From contig OU015566.1 of NCBI GenBank assembly GCA_907165135.1, positions 8,292,157-8,356,156 of the forward strand: a stretch of DNA of 64,000 nt, given 5' to 3'. The notes beneath the pieces were generated by a model that worked only from the letters and a program-made list of their open reading frames with translations, had not been told where the DNA came from and searched no databases. How positions within the stretch are numbered: position 1 is the first letter of the stretch; each line of letters starts with the position of its first letter. Shown in pieces: positions 23,713-33,099 of this stretch. Position numbers and translations under genes: made by a program. The DNA comes from Oikopleura dioica. Its lineage: Eukaryota > Chordata > Appendicularia > Copelata > Oikopleuridae.

Positions 23713-24745
23713 TCAATCGATGTTCATCTCCACGTTGTGACAGTCCATCGAGTTCTCGACGAATCCGGGTCGTGCTTGCTGCATTGGGGGCTGATTTGCT
23801 CCTGAAAAGGTTGATGAGATTTTTGGTGATGCTGATTTTATGCGTAAATGATTGATGGGATGAATGGGAGCATGCAATAAATGAAAATATGAGACGATGA
23901 TAAATGAAAAAAAGGATAACTGGACTAACTGGGCGCCTCGGGAAACTTTGGCGGCGCATTTTCCATATTTCCGTTTCTCTCACCGCAGAACATTGTCTGG
24001 CAGAACATCTCAATATCTAGCAAAGAAGGTAATCAAGCGTTAGTAGAATCAATTCGATCGAGAAATCGTTGATCAATCACAAGCATACCCTTTGGTTTAC
24101 CGGGTTCATCGGCAATCGCCTCGGACAGCAGCTCGCCAAAGCCGAAATCGTCGGAGATGGTCTTCTGTTCGGGCATGATGTTTTCTGTTCCGTCCCAGTT
24201 GATTTGCAGACGGGTCACGCGGGGATTGGTTGAGATCACACGTGACAGTCTTTCGATCTATAAATGATATGTTATAATTAGTTTTTTATCGATCTTTTCT
24301 CACGATTGGCTGTTCTGGTGGATCTTCTCGCAGTTGCTCGTCTTGGTACTCGTTGTTGATGTAGTAGCCAATTCTGACGAATTCCTGCGTTCTGTAACTG
24401 CACGTGATTAAAACCACTGTGACGCCGACAATTTCCGAGGCGGGTATCTTCGTCGGATCGGGCCCGTCTGCTTCAAGTACGAACTCGTGGACGCCAACGG
24501 GAATCGGACCTGTAGATAATTCATCCAATTCTTGGTCGAATTCGGTTGAGTTTGCGCTACCTAAAATCGCGCGCTGAAAAGGGGAAGGAAAACACGCCAC
24601 GTGACTTACCGACATACAAGATTTTCCAGTCCAAATCTTCCTGTAGGTCTTCGATACAGTCGAATCTGATTTTGAACTGGAACTTGTCGACGAAGCTGCA
24701 ATTATTATTCAAAACTTCAACCTCGCGAATGGTCACCTTAGCCAT
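23713..24745 (-). CDS. ASF1: Histone chaperone ASF1
   Basis: H3-H4 histone chaperone for nucleosome assembly. The immunoglobulin-like core is clear: [107 protein letters not shown]. The acceptor/donor between exon 1 and 2 restores [12 protein letters not shown]. After the core, exons around 23950-24020 and 23713-23800 give a tail ending [11 protein letters not shown], recalling the short acidic end of ASF1A. A foldback transposon ends 78 bp upstream of the start codon. The continuous frame past 24089 to 24033 is intron read-through. Confidence 0.95.
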
Positions 24746-24822
24746 TTCTTTCGGGTTTCTGAAAAGCATTAAATAAAAAGAGGGATAAGAAACAGAAAAT
24801 ATTGAAAAATATAAGCAGCAAT

Positions 24823-25177
24823 CATGGCTGTTGATTTCGAGTCCTTTAGTTTTACCCGGCAATTTTTTCCGGGCAACCCGCAGATTTTTCAGCGGGTTTC
24901 TCGCACGGAGAGTCTTTTCACGGGCTACCCGCGCTACTTGTTTTCTCCTTTCCGTCGAGTAGCTCGCGATTACCCGCAACCCTTTTTCTCGGGCCAATCA
25001 GACGAGCGAATTTTCTTCTTTCTAGTCGAAATTTTCGCGAGTAGCTCGCGATTATCCTTTACCCATTTACTCGATCTACTCGCACGGGTCTCCGTGCGAG
25101 TAACCCGTAGAAAAATCTGCGGGTTGCCCGGAAAAAAATGCCGGGTAAAACCAAAGGACTCGAAATCAACAGCCATG
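24823..25177. mobile_element. 355-bp foldback MITE with 89-bp terminal inverted repeats and 8-bp target duplication
   Basis: The sequence from 24823 starts CATGGCTGTTGATTTCGAG and ends at 25177 with its exact reverse complement. The two arms can be aligned for 89 bp with five mismatches by eye. The element is flanked on both sides by GCAGCAAT (24815-24822 and 25178-25185), a perfect 8-bp direct repeat. The interior contains a repeated GAGTAGCTCGCGATTA motif and no transposase frame. An 8-bp duplication with terminal inverted repeats is characteristic of hAT-type transposons, so this is best called a non-autonomous hAT-like MITE. It sits between the ASF1 start and the 3' end of the next gene. 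Confidence 0.9.
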
Positions 25178-25209
25178 GCAGCAATAGAAAAATACATGAA
25201 AAAATGAAT

Positions 25210-25755
25210 TCAAGCGTAGGTATAGTCGAAGAGGTTGGAACCGCGTGAGGTGACTTTTGAGATCTCTAATTTCTTCTCCAAAATATTCTTGGACCAAGCT
25301 TTCATCGCAACGTAGGCGTAAGGAGTGTCTAAAACACAAGATTGGTTACTTCGTACGATCTAAAAAGTCATTACCCAGCCGACCAAAGGCCCTGGATGGC
25401 ATCGAATCCAGGATGTTCTCATCGTGTTGGTGAGGGACGACTCCAACGAAATCTTTATCTTTAGATTCGATTATTTCCGGCTGATTGGTTTCGTAGCTGA
25501 CGAACACTTGTGCTAGAAAAAAAATCGTCAACTCCGAACCGAATTTCTCGAGTTCTCACCATCATGAGGGAGCTCGACACCCATCTGTGAATATCTCGAA
25601 AGTTCGTCAAGCATATTTCGTGAATGAAGTTTGACATCAAATGGAGTTCCATCGTCTTGGACACAATCGTCTTCGGCAAATTTCGTTTTGATGCGATACT
25701 GATCGATTATCTCTAACGGCTCTTTTGTGCCCTTCTTCGCGATGATAACCGCCAC
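25210..25755 (-). CDS. Unrecognised small protein, about 150 residues
   Basis: Not recognised. At least three exons: start ATG 25755 (MAVIIAKKGTKEPLEIIDQY), continuing to SQMGVELPHDG; a middle exon (VFVSYETNQPEIIESKDKDF, VVPHQHDENILDSMPSRAFG); and a last exon (DTPYAYVAMKAWSKNILEKK, GSNLFDYTYA) ending at a TGA at 25210. Introns are about 50 nt. No signal or membrane segment. It is upstream of ASF1 on the same strand, with the MITE lying in the gap between them. Confidence 0.6.
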
Positions 25756-25823
25756 GGATCTTTTTTATTGGCTTGCAACTTTTTATTTACTTATAAAAAA
25801 ACTATACAAAAGAAATTTCATTT

Positions 25824-26266
25824 TCAGCCGGACCTGAGCGCTTTCTCGTTGATAAGTCGTCTGACAACTCGGAGCGATTTCGTGAAGAGCTTCTCCAAAG
25901 CACCCGAGGCTTCTTTTTTGATCAACGGATATTTTCTAAAAACAACAAATTGATGCTCTCGAGGATCCCTTTTTGGCGCGCAAATCATGGCGCCTGTTTC
26001 AAAACGCGCAATTTTGGCGCTAGAGTGGCCAAATCAATCGGGATGCTTCAAGCTTATGAAAAGATTAGAAATAAAATCAGTGTCAATGAAGGATTTAATT
26101 AAAATAAAACGTCAAATTACCTTTCTGCGTATCGAATCATATTAAAGTTGTTTACATCTAACTTGAGACGATTGATACAAATGATCGAAAACGCGACAGA
26201 AATCAACTTTTGAGCGGCTGTTCTTCCTTCAGCATTATCCTCGATCAAGTAGTTCAGCGAGCTCAT
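25824..26266 (-). CDS. Unrecognised small helical protein, 85 residues
   Basis: Two exons: 26121-26266 and 25824-25935, joined by a 185-nt GT-AG intron that is long for this window. The frame is kept (AGA|AAA codon split) and yields 85 residues: MSSLNYLIEDNAEGRTAAQK, then ISVAFSIICINRLKLDV, NNFNMIRYAER, KYPLIKKEASGALEKLFTKS, RVVRRLINEKALRSG. It looks all-helical with a basic C-terminus. Too short for the usual frame filters. Its 5' end faces away from nothing obvious; its 3' end is 68 bp from the neighbouring gene start. Confidence 0.5.
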
Positions 26267-26485
26267 AATCTTCTTCGATTATGAAGCAGACATTCATTCT
26301 AAATCATCAACAAGATATCATTCTAGAAAAGATCAGTATCATACAGTATGGTTTCGTTTTGTCTTTATTACGATTGAAAAAAGACTCAGGATAACTGATC
26401 ACATTCGTGATAATTGCTTCCGGTCTTCCATAAACTTGCACGACATCATACAAAACCTCACAGCTTCAAGAACATATATATCTGA

Positions 26486-26932
26486 TCAATAAACGATAAG
26501 ATACCCTTTATGAAGCGGTCTCCTTTTTCCACCATCAGTGAACATCTCTGGGCCAAAATTTTTAAATTCAAACTTGGTCCATTTCTTTGAAATGCCCCCA
26601 TCGTCCACATATCCATGCCAGCTTACTCCAGGCTTGTGTATGACCATGTATCTGATTCTTCCGACATTGTCGACCGATTCTAACTGCACTTGATCAAATG
26701 AAACCCAGGATTTGCTCGAGTCATCCCTTTTGACTTTTATCGCGATCTCTTGACCTTTTCTGACCAAAACAGGGGAAATTGAGCTCTGATACTGGATAGA
26801 TTTGCTGTTGCTTAAAAGTTGAAAAGAGACAATTTGATCCTTTTCCTGCTGATCCTTTTTTGCCAATAAATACGTTTTGCCTTCAAAAAGAACATGAACG
26901 GAGTTCCTTCTCGTTAAAATTCTCGACAGCAT
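26486..26932 (-). CDS. Orphan paralogue B of a tandem pair (WHG/FGPEM motif)
   Basis: Unrecognised, about 148 residues from ATG 26932 (MLSRILTRRNSVHVLFEGKT). It shares with the adjacent upstream gene the pattern NVG-x-RYM-x(5)-PG-x-SWHGYV followed by FGPEM. The product is basic and seems soluble; the N-terminus is Arg-rich and could be a mitochondrial presequence. The ATG is preceded by TTATAATTTTCTCAG, and only 28 nt separate it from the upstream stop, which makes an operon with spliced-leader acceptor likely. Ends at 26486 with KGYLIVY. Confidence 0.6.
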   Translation of the reverse strand: MLSRILTRRNSVHVLFEGKTYLLAKKDQQEKDQIVSFQLLSNSKSIQYQSSISPVLVRKGQEIAIKVKRDDSSKSWVSFDQVQLESVDNVGRIRYMVIHKPGVSWHGYVDDGGISKKWTKFEFKNFGPEMFTDGGKRRPLHKGYLIVY

Positions 26933-26960
26933 TCTGAGAAAATTATAAATGCGACTTTTG

Positions 26961-27440
26961 TTATTTCGAGGAAAATCTGTTGTTTTCAATATTTTCGCGG
27001 TGTGTTTCAAGAACTGCAGTCAGAATTGCTCTTCTTTTTGCATTCGATGATTCAACGACGTCGTATAGAACTTTGCTCTTTTGTTCCAACTGGAGAATGT
27101 GTTCGTTTTCAACCTTCATCTCGGGACCAAAGTCTGACTTAATAATCGACTTACTCTCTAAGAAGAAAGAAAGGGCGCTACTAACGAATCTGAAAAGAAG
27201 ACCCTTCGTATCCTCCCTCTTTTCCATGACAAAGCCGTGCCAATGCTCTCCCGGGTGATTTATTCGAAGATAATTTACATAACCAACGTTATTTCGAGAA
27301 ACGCACTTTTCAATCTTCCCAACCAAATAAAATTTCTCGCCGTTTTTCTGCGCAATTTTCAACTGAGCTTTCTTATCGCTTTTACTCAGCAGGTGTTTTT
27401 CAAGAGTTCCTTGTTTGAAAAGTGCTAAGCCACGATTCAT
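26961..27440 (-). CDS. Orphan paralogue A of a tandem pair (WHG/FGPEM motif)
   Basis: Unrecognised, up to 159 residues, from ATG 27440 (MNRGLALFKQGTLEKHLLSK). Contains NVGYVNYLRINHPGEHWHGFV and FGPEM, aligned with NVGRIRYMVIHKPGVSWHGYV and FGPEM in the downstream gene. Between the two motifs a 45-nt stretch with GT...TTAG ends (a multiple of three) may be an intron; removing it improves the match to the paralogue. The C-terminal part is a charged helix (QLEQKSKVLYDVVESSNAKR). Stop 26961, 28 nt before the next ATG. Confidence 0.6.
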   Translation of the reverse strand: MNRGLALFKQGTLEKHLLSKSDKKAQLKIAQKNGEKFYLVGKIEKCVSRNNVGYVNYLRINHPGEHWHGFVMEKREDTKGLLFRFVSSALSFFLESKSIIKSDFGPEMKVENEHILQLEQKSKVLYDVVESSNAKRRAILTAVLETHRENIENNRFSSK

Positions 27441-27608
27441 TCTGAATCGTAACTAAAAGTTAACGGTAACGCCTGTTTGTAGCTTATAAGAACTGTCCTA
27501 ATAAGTTCTTATAATTTTGATCTTTTACTGAACTTGTTTGACGTGTTTATTTCGTGAGAGCTTGAAAAGTTTTACAAATAAATAGTTTTTTTCCTAGAGA
27601 CGCTTCTT

Positions 27609-27828
27609 TTATGCGACTTCGGTCGAAAGCATATCAGCCATTTCAGTTCCGTGACCGTGGCTGGGATGAGGCTCGTTCACGACGATAAGACTGTTGGTGT
27701 TTGGCATGTGGTGTCCCATCTTGAAGGACATTGGGCCGGCAGGGGTCATGTAAGTGTCACAGGCTTCGGACAGGATGGGCGATTCACCAGTAGGACCAGC
27801 TCGGTGTCGGGCAGGGGCCTGACCTTTT
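27609..27828 (-). CDS. Orphan terminal exon
   Basis: A minus-strand open stretch reading PARHRAGPTGESPILSEACD, then YMTPAGPMSFKMGHHMPNTN, SLIVVNEPHPSHGHGTEMAD and MLSTEVA, ending at a stop at 27609. It has higher GC than its surroundings, like coding DNA, and an AATAAA follows about 60 nt downstream. An in-frame TGA lies just upstream, so it must be entered through an acceptor such as GGTCAG at 27829-27834. I could not find its upstream exons; NDUFB8 begins about 500 bp upstream. It could be the last exon of a gene interrupted here, or an alternative 3' exon. Confidence 0.3.
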
Positions 27829-27871
27829 CGACGGTTTCAAAATTGCTTATCTTTCGAGAAAAAGTCGCCGA

Positions 27872-28291
27872 AACGCAGGGCGACCAATTAATTGGTACAG
27901 GGCCCTTTAATGCCCCATAACTCAACTTTTACTTTATGGTAGAAAAAAATGAACCCCCACTTATGGAGCTACTTTTTATCGAGGAATTTGATTCCGGTGT
28001 CAGAAAAAATTTTTTTTGAAAATTTTTGATTTTAGCTATTGAACAAAGTTTTGAACTCTGATATATAATATATTCTTTCAACAATAAATCGCCATTACGT
28101 CGTAATTCGGCACATTTGGAAATACGCATATTTACTCATATTTATGTTATGATATGAATATAATATGGGGATGAAATTGAAGCTAAGCGTCTGAGAATTA
28201 TTTATCTGTATCATTTATTCAGTAGACTTATCAGTTTCATTGTTAAAAAGGGGTAAAAGGGGCGTACCAATTAATTGGTACGATCTGCGTT
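27872..28291. repeat. Foldback element with palindromic ends, about 420 bp
   Basis: AACGCAG at 27872-27878 followed by ACCAATTAATTGGTAC (27883-27898) is mirrored by GTACCAATTAATTGGTAC (28264-28281) followed by CTGCGTT (28285-28291). Each end contains a self-complementary core, and the two ends are inverted relative to one another. The AT-rich interior has no coding frame. It may be a small non-autonomous element inserted in the 3' flank of NDUFB8; I see no clear target duplication. Confidence 0.45.
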
Positions 28292-28322
28292 CCACCTTGA
28301 AAAAATTTTATGCGTTCCGGCG

Positions 28323-29246
28323 TTAAGAATAAAGATGAACCGTTCCTTGAGAGCCAAGGTACAATCCAGTGGTTCCCCAGTTGAAGTCTCTGGCACCAGA
28401 TCGACCGGCATAACCTTCCTTGGCCTGCTGCATTTGTTGCCAGACTTCGAGGAATTCGAGCTCAGTGTTGGACCACGCTCGGTTTTTGTAATCTCCATAC
28501 TAGAATCAGCGTTAGAATCTAAATTATTTGAGAAATATATACCTCGTTCATAGAAGCTTGATGCTTATCATAAGAAGTAGTGATGCCAATTCTGTTGTTG
28601 AACCAGGAGTGGATAATGTATCTATCAAAGCGTTTACACTACCGATAAAGAAGATAGACAAGGTTTACCCGTAAAGCCAGAAAAGAACCATTTCAAGGTA
28701 GAGAATCCATCCCTGCTTGTATTTCCAGAAACCGTAGATGTGAAGGTGACCATCGTAAATTCGGTGGAATCTGTGGAAGTGAGTCCAGTCGTGCATACCG
28801 ATGATTTCACCAAAGTTTCGCTTGTGTTTCTGGATATCCCACTCGTAGTAAAAGTCTTTGTTGTGATAGGCCTCTTCGGCGACGGTGGGGTAGTCACCAC
28901 CGTAAGCGCCACCGTAGGTGATGGACATGGGAACGTAATCCTAATCAAGAATTTTACCCTGGTGTTGCTAATATAAAGTAAGGCTTACCTCAGGAAGAAT
29001 ATCGTATTTCTTGGCTTTCTCAGCGATGACATCAGGAGTAAGGTCAGTTTCGGTGAGGACAAAGGGAGAAGGCCGTTGCGATTCCGAAAGGATGTAGGCA
29101 GCTTCGATGAATTGTCGAGGGACAGCGTCGTCTCCCTCGTGGAACTCACCGCCAGGGCCCTTGACTCGCTGCGAGACGGAGAGGACTCGCTGAGGGACGC
29201 CCGTGACTGTCCTGTATACTAACAGTCTCATTCTGAATTGTGGCAT
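28323..29246 (-). CDS. NDUFB8: NADH dehydrogenase 1 beta subcomplex subunit 8 (complex I ASHI subunit)
   Basis: Accessory membrane-arm subunit of mitochondrial complex I. Start taken at ATG 29246 (MPQFRMRLLVYRTVTGVPQR), basic and presequence-like; the frame extends further up but without ATG. Conserved blocks: AEKAKKYDILPEDYVP, GGAYGGDYPTV, DFYYEWDIQKHKRNFGE, HDWTHFHRFHR, followed by the membrane helix (YKQGWILYLEMVLFWLYG). Three further exons give YIIHSWFNNRIGITTSYDKH, the NRAWSNTELEF block and the end GLYLGSQGTVHLYS at 28323. Short GT-AG introns throughout. The C-terminal part is more divergent than the YDxxPEDYxPxxxxGxxxGDYP core. Confidence 0.9.
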
Positions 29247-29884
29247 TTGTAGGTGATTATAATTGATTGTTGCCAAAGACCTGAGAGTACTTGTGAGTAA
29301 GATATAGATAATTTGAGATCGAAGTACATGTTATCATTTAATTTGGAATATAATTGTGCGAGATAATACAAGTATCATCTCCTCTTGAATTTGCCCTTAT
29401 CAAAAGAACTATTTGACTAACCATTTAGTCATGTTGTTATAAATTAAAAGCCTGCTGTTCTTTGATAGTAACTTGATTTAATATCCTGCTTTCAGATGTT
29501 TACAAGACGGGAATCTTTACTGATGTTTGAATAAATACTTTTTAATTACTTAGGAGTCATACAGACAAAATGAATACATAACGATTGGTTTCTTATCAAG
29601 CAACTTTAAACTTGTAAAGCAGGCGTTTTCGTAGAGAAGTAAGGTGCTCAAGTGCATATTTGTATGCACCAAGAGTTGACACTGACAGGGATAGTAGTTG
29701 GTTGTGTTGTTAAATAAAGAACTGGCAAAAATCTCTGGCCACAGGTGTAAATTCTGGGATAATTTAAAAGATTATCTTCTTATATCACATGTTTACGGGC
29801 AGCGAAGTTAAATAGAACGGTTGAACTTGAAATTTTTTGATTGCAGAAAATGAATGAGAACGGGACTTGAATTTTTGAACGGGT
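29247..29884. other. Intergenic region
   Basis: About 640 bp between NDUFB8 and ALDH6A1, both on the minus strand. AT-rich, no coding frame seen. Too long for the operon gaps typical of this window, so NDUFB8 probably has its own promoter here. Confidence 0.5.
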
Positions 29885-31697
29885 TTACTTCATTGTAGGC
29901 ATGGCGACTTCAGCCTTGAGCTCGGTGGCATCTTCGGCTCTCCAGAGTTCGGTGATGGTCTAAAATTTAATTTAGTAAAGTCTCAGAGAGAGGTGAAAGG
30001 GGATTACGTAAGGGTTGTTACTCACCTTGAGCTGGGTGTAGAAATGGACACCGGCCTTGCCGTAGAAGTTGTGACCAGAGCCGACGTAAGATTTTTTGTT
30101 ACCGGTGAAGGAGAACATTGGAAGAGGAACTGGAATTGGGACATTGATTCCGACCTGGAAATATGAAATTAATTGAAAGGGATGACGGTTTCCTACCTGT
30201 CCAGCCTGAATCTCATGCTGGAACTTTCGAGCTGTGGCACCGTTGTTGGTGAAGATGGCGGTACCATTACCCCACTGGTTGCTGTTAACAAGGGCGATGG
30301 CTTCGTCAAGAGTTTCGGCTTCGACGGTGCAGAAAACGGGGCCGAAGATCTCTTCCTCGTAAGCTCGCATGCCGGGCTTGCAACCAGTGATGATGGTTGG
30401 GCCGACGAAGTTACCCTTCTCGTAGCCAGGAACGGTAGTGTTTCGGCCATCGAGGAGGAGGTGGCAGCCGTCAGCAACGGACTAGAGTCGAAGTAAAAAT
30501 AAGAAAGATCGAAAAATTGTACCTGGGTGATAACTCCTTCGATGTATTCCTTCGCCTGTGGAGAAATAACTGGTCCTACATCGACACCCGCCTCGTGTCC
30601 GGGGCCGCACTTAAGATCCTTGGCCATCTCGAGCAAGTCTGGGATCCATTCTCGAGCTTCTCCGACGAAGATACCGACTGGTAGGGCCATGCATCGCTGA
30701 CCAGCAGCTCCAAAAGCGGCACCGACGAGCTGGTTGAGAGTGGCGTTCTTGTTGGCATCGGGCATGATGATACCGTGGTTCTTGGCACCCATGTTGGACT
30801 GGACTCGCTTGCCGTTGCCTCCAGCAGCTCGGTTGTTGATGTGTTCACCAGCGCCGTTACCACCAACGAAGGAGACGGCTCGGATGTGCTCATTGTCGCA
30901 GATGAAGTTGACGCAGTCGTGAGAGCCGTGAACGGTGTTCAGGCAGCCAGCTGGAAGACCAGAGTCGATCAAAAGCTGAGCAAGAAGAGTAGAAGCACCA
31001 GGAACTCGCTCAGATGGCTTCATGATGAAGGTGTTTCCGCACATGAGCGCAACTGGGTACATCCAGAGGGGAATCATAGCGGGAAATTGAATGGGCACAC
31101 GCCAGCAACGACACCGAGCGGTTCTCGGTACGATTTGATGTCGAGGTCCTTGGAGAGACCCTGGAGGGTTTCGCCCTTTAGAGATTACACAAGATTATCT
31201 TCAGATTAATTGAGAATAAGAAATGGATGTTATCTTTTGTAAATCTTTCCTGCATAAGAGAGGGAATTCCACAGGCGTGTTCGACAACCTGAAGACCTCG
31301 GTGAACATCACCTTCGGCATCGGCGAGAGTTTTGCCCTGTTCTTTGGTGATGAGCTTGGCCACTTCGGTCTTGTTCTCCTTGATGAGCTGCTGGTACTTG
31401 AGCATGATCTGTTGTCTTGAGAGGATGGAGGTTTCCTTCCAGCTTTTGTATGCTTCGGCGGAGGATTCAGCCACGGCGTTCATCTCCGAAAGGGGCATTT
31501 TTGGAACTTCGCAGACGACTTCCTTTAGGAAATGTCTTGAGCAAAGAGAGATTTTTGTTGATGAATACCTGGGTAGCTGGGTTGTGGACGGGAATGTATT
31601 CGGTGGCAGCCGATTCTCTCCACTCATTGTTGAGAAGGTACTTGAGTCGACCTTCGTAAAGGGATGCTCGTCGGACTCCGTGGCTAAGGCGAAGCAT
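29885..31697 (-). CDS. ALDH6A1: Methylmalonate-semialdehyde dehydrogenase
   Basis: CoA-acylating mitochondrial aldehyde dehydrogenase of valine and pyrimidine catabolism. Start ATG 31697 ([20 protein letters not shown]) is presequence-like. Motifs: [79 protein letters not shown], and the catalytic cysteine in [11 protein letters not shown]. The C-terminal block [43 protein letters not shown] and [12 protein letters not shown] is typical of this enzyme. A final exon ends VAMPTMK at 29885. Length and order agree with the family; introns are about 45-60 nt. Confidence 0.97.
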
Positions 31698-32026
31698 TTC
31701 CAACAGTCTTAAAATAATAACATCGAATAATTAAAATATATAAGCAATTCTCTGGTATCTTCACTCATGTTTCCTCTCAAAAGTAATTATAACAGAAAAA
31801 GTGACAATCGCGCTGCTTTAGTGACTCTGTTGAGATTGCAAAAAGGCTATAAAAATTGATGCTAGGCCATTCTAGAGCATTTTTAGACGGGCAACGCCCT
31901 TTTCCCTCATCTAAAAAGGAACCAGCGCTGATTGGTCGGTTGATCTCCATTCTCCGCGACGCGCCGCGCTCAATTTCGTTTCACAAATTCGCTCAATTTT
32001 TCGCTTATTTTTGTCTTCAAAAGAGG

Positions 32027-32995
32027 ATGGAGAAAATGGATTACTCAGAGGTTTCAGAGGCAGAAGAAGAGCAGATGGATTCAACGGAAGAGATGCCTAG
32101 AAAAAGAGAACTTCTGCAATCTGCGTTGCTTTCGATGGAACATAATTTCGCCGTCACGAAACAGATGCTTTTCAAGGAAAAACATCAGTTTTACGAAAAG
32201 AAACTCAAAGAGCTCAGAGGTATGACAACTTTCAATAGATATCGAAAGAAAAACCCTTCTTCCGCTTTCAAACTATTTTTGCTTCGAAAATCGACGTTTT
32301 CTCTCTTTCTCTTTTCGAAAGTTTATTTTTGCGCCGGCAAAAGCTCGCCACGACCTTGATTCAATGCCGAATTCAGTCAGATATTTTCAAGGCAATCTTT
32401 TCTATCACTCAAGTCTATTATTCAGATCCTGCCAAGAAAAGCGCCGAATTGAGCGCAAAAATTCGCGATCTGGAGAAAGATATTTCTGCGCGAAAAAAGT
32501 ACATCATCAGCATGAAGGAACACAAATTAAAACAGATTTCGACTTGGAGCAAAGCGGAAATTCTAGCGATTGAGCAAACTGCTGCGAATAAGAAAAAATT
32601 AGGTAGATTGCCTTTTCTTCTGGCTCCTACTCATCGTTAATTTATTGTAGAAAAGCAACGACTAGCGGATAAGCTGGAAGGAAAGCTCTTCGAACTCAGG
32701 GAAAGTCTCAAGAAATCGCGGAAGACGAAATTCGCCTTTCCGATCGCGAAAAAGAAGAGACGAAACTCCATGGCTGAGCTTCCTTGTAAGAAAATTTTCC
32801 AGTTAATTTTCTTAATCCTAATTTCCAGCCATCGTTTATCATCTGACAGACAACGAGATCGACACTGATCTTCAAGCGTTCCGGAAGATCGCCAAGGCCA
32901 GCGGTCGAAAGCGCGTTTCAAGCACTGCCAATTCAAAAAATTCAACTACTGAAAATGTTATTACTCTCGAATGCTCTGGTATTGATATGCTATAA
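32027..32995 (+). CDS. BRMS1/SUDS3-like subunit of the SIN3-HDAC complex
   Basis: Coiled-coil corepressor subunit. Start ATG 32027 (MEKMDYSEVSEAEEEQMDST), acidic N-terminus; an in-frame ATG upstream at 31856 lies in probable 5' UTR. The coiled coil runs over several exons: KEKHQFYEKKLKELR, KKSAELSAKIRDLEKDISAR, EKQRLADKLEGKLFELRESL, then the basic KFAFPIAKKKRRNS, and a C-terminal block SIVYHLTDNEIDTDLQAFRK that lines up with the IVYMLQDLDILEDWTTIRK region of BRMS1. The exon 2-3 junction fits only with a 34-nt GC-AG intron (32392-32425). Which of BRMS1, BRMS1L or SUDS3 cannot be said. Confidence 0.72.
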
Positions 32996-33099
32996 AAATA
33001 AAGAACTCACAAATTCTATTCAAAGGGGGATCGTTAATCATTTGTGAAAACAATTATGGCGGGCCTAAGTGTGCGTTTATTCTTGGATAATTTGAGAAA

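Noticed and set aside
24824-25207. Two mirror-image open frames, one on each strand, with nearly the same protein sequence
   Set aside because: They are the two arms of the MITE read in opposite directions; no transposase or other domain.
25824-26266. Possible HORMA-domain or histone-fold reading of the 85-residue protein
   Set aside because: Only a vague helical resemblance; no diagnostic motif, so left unnamed.
30173-30496. Plus-strand open frames over ALDH6A1
   Set aside because: Antisense shadows of a conserved enzyme in a GC-richer region.
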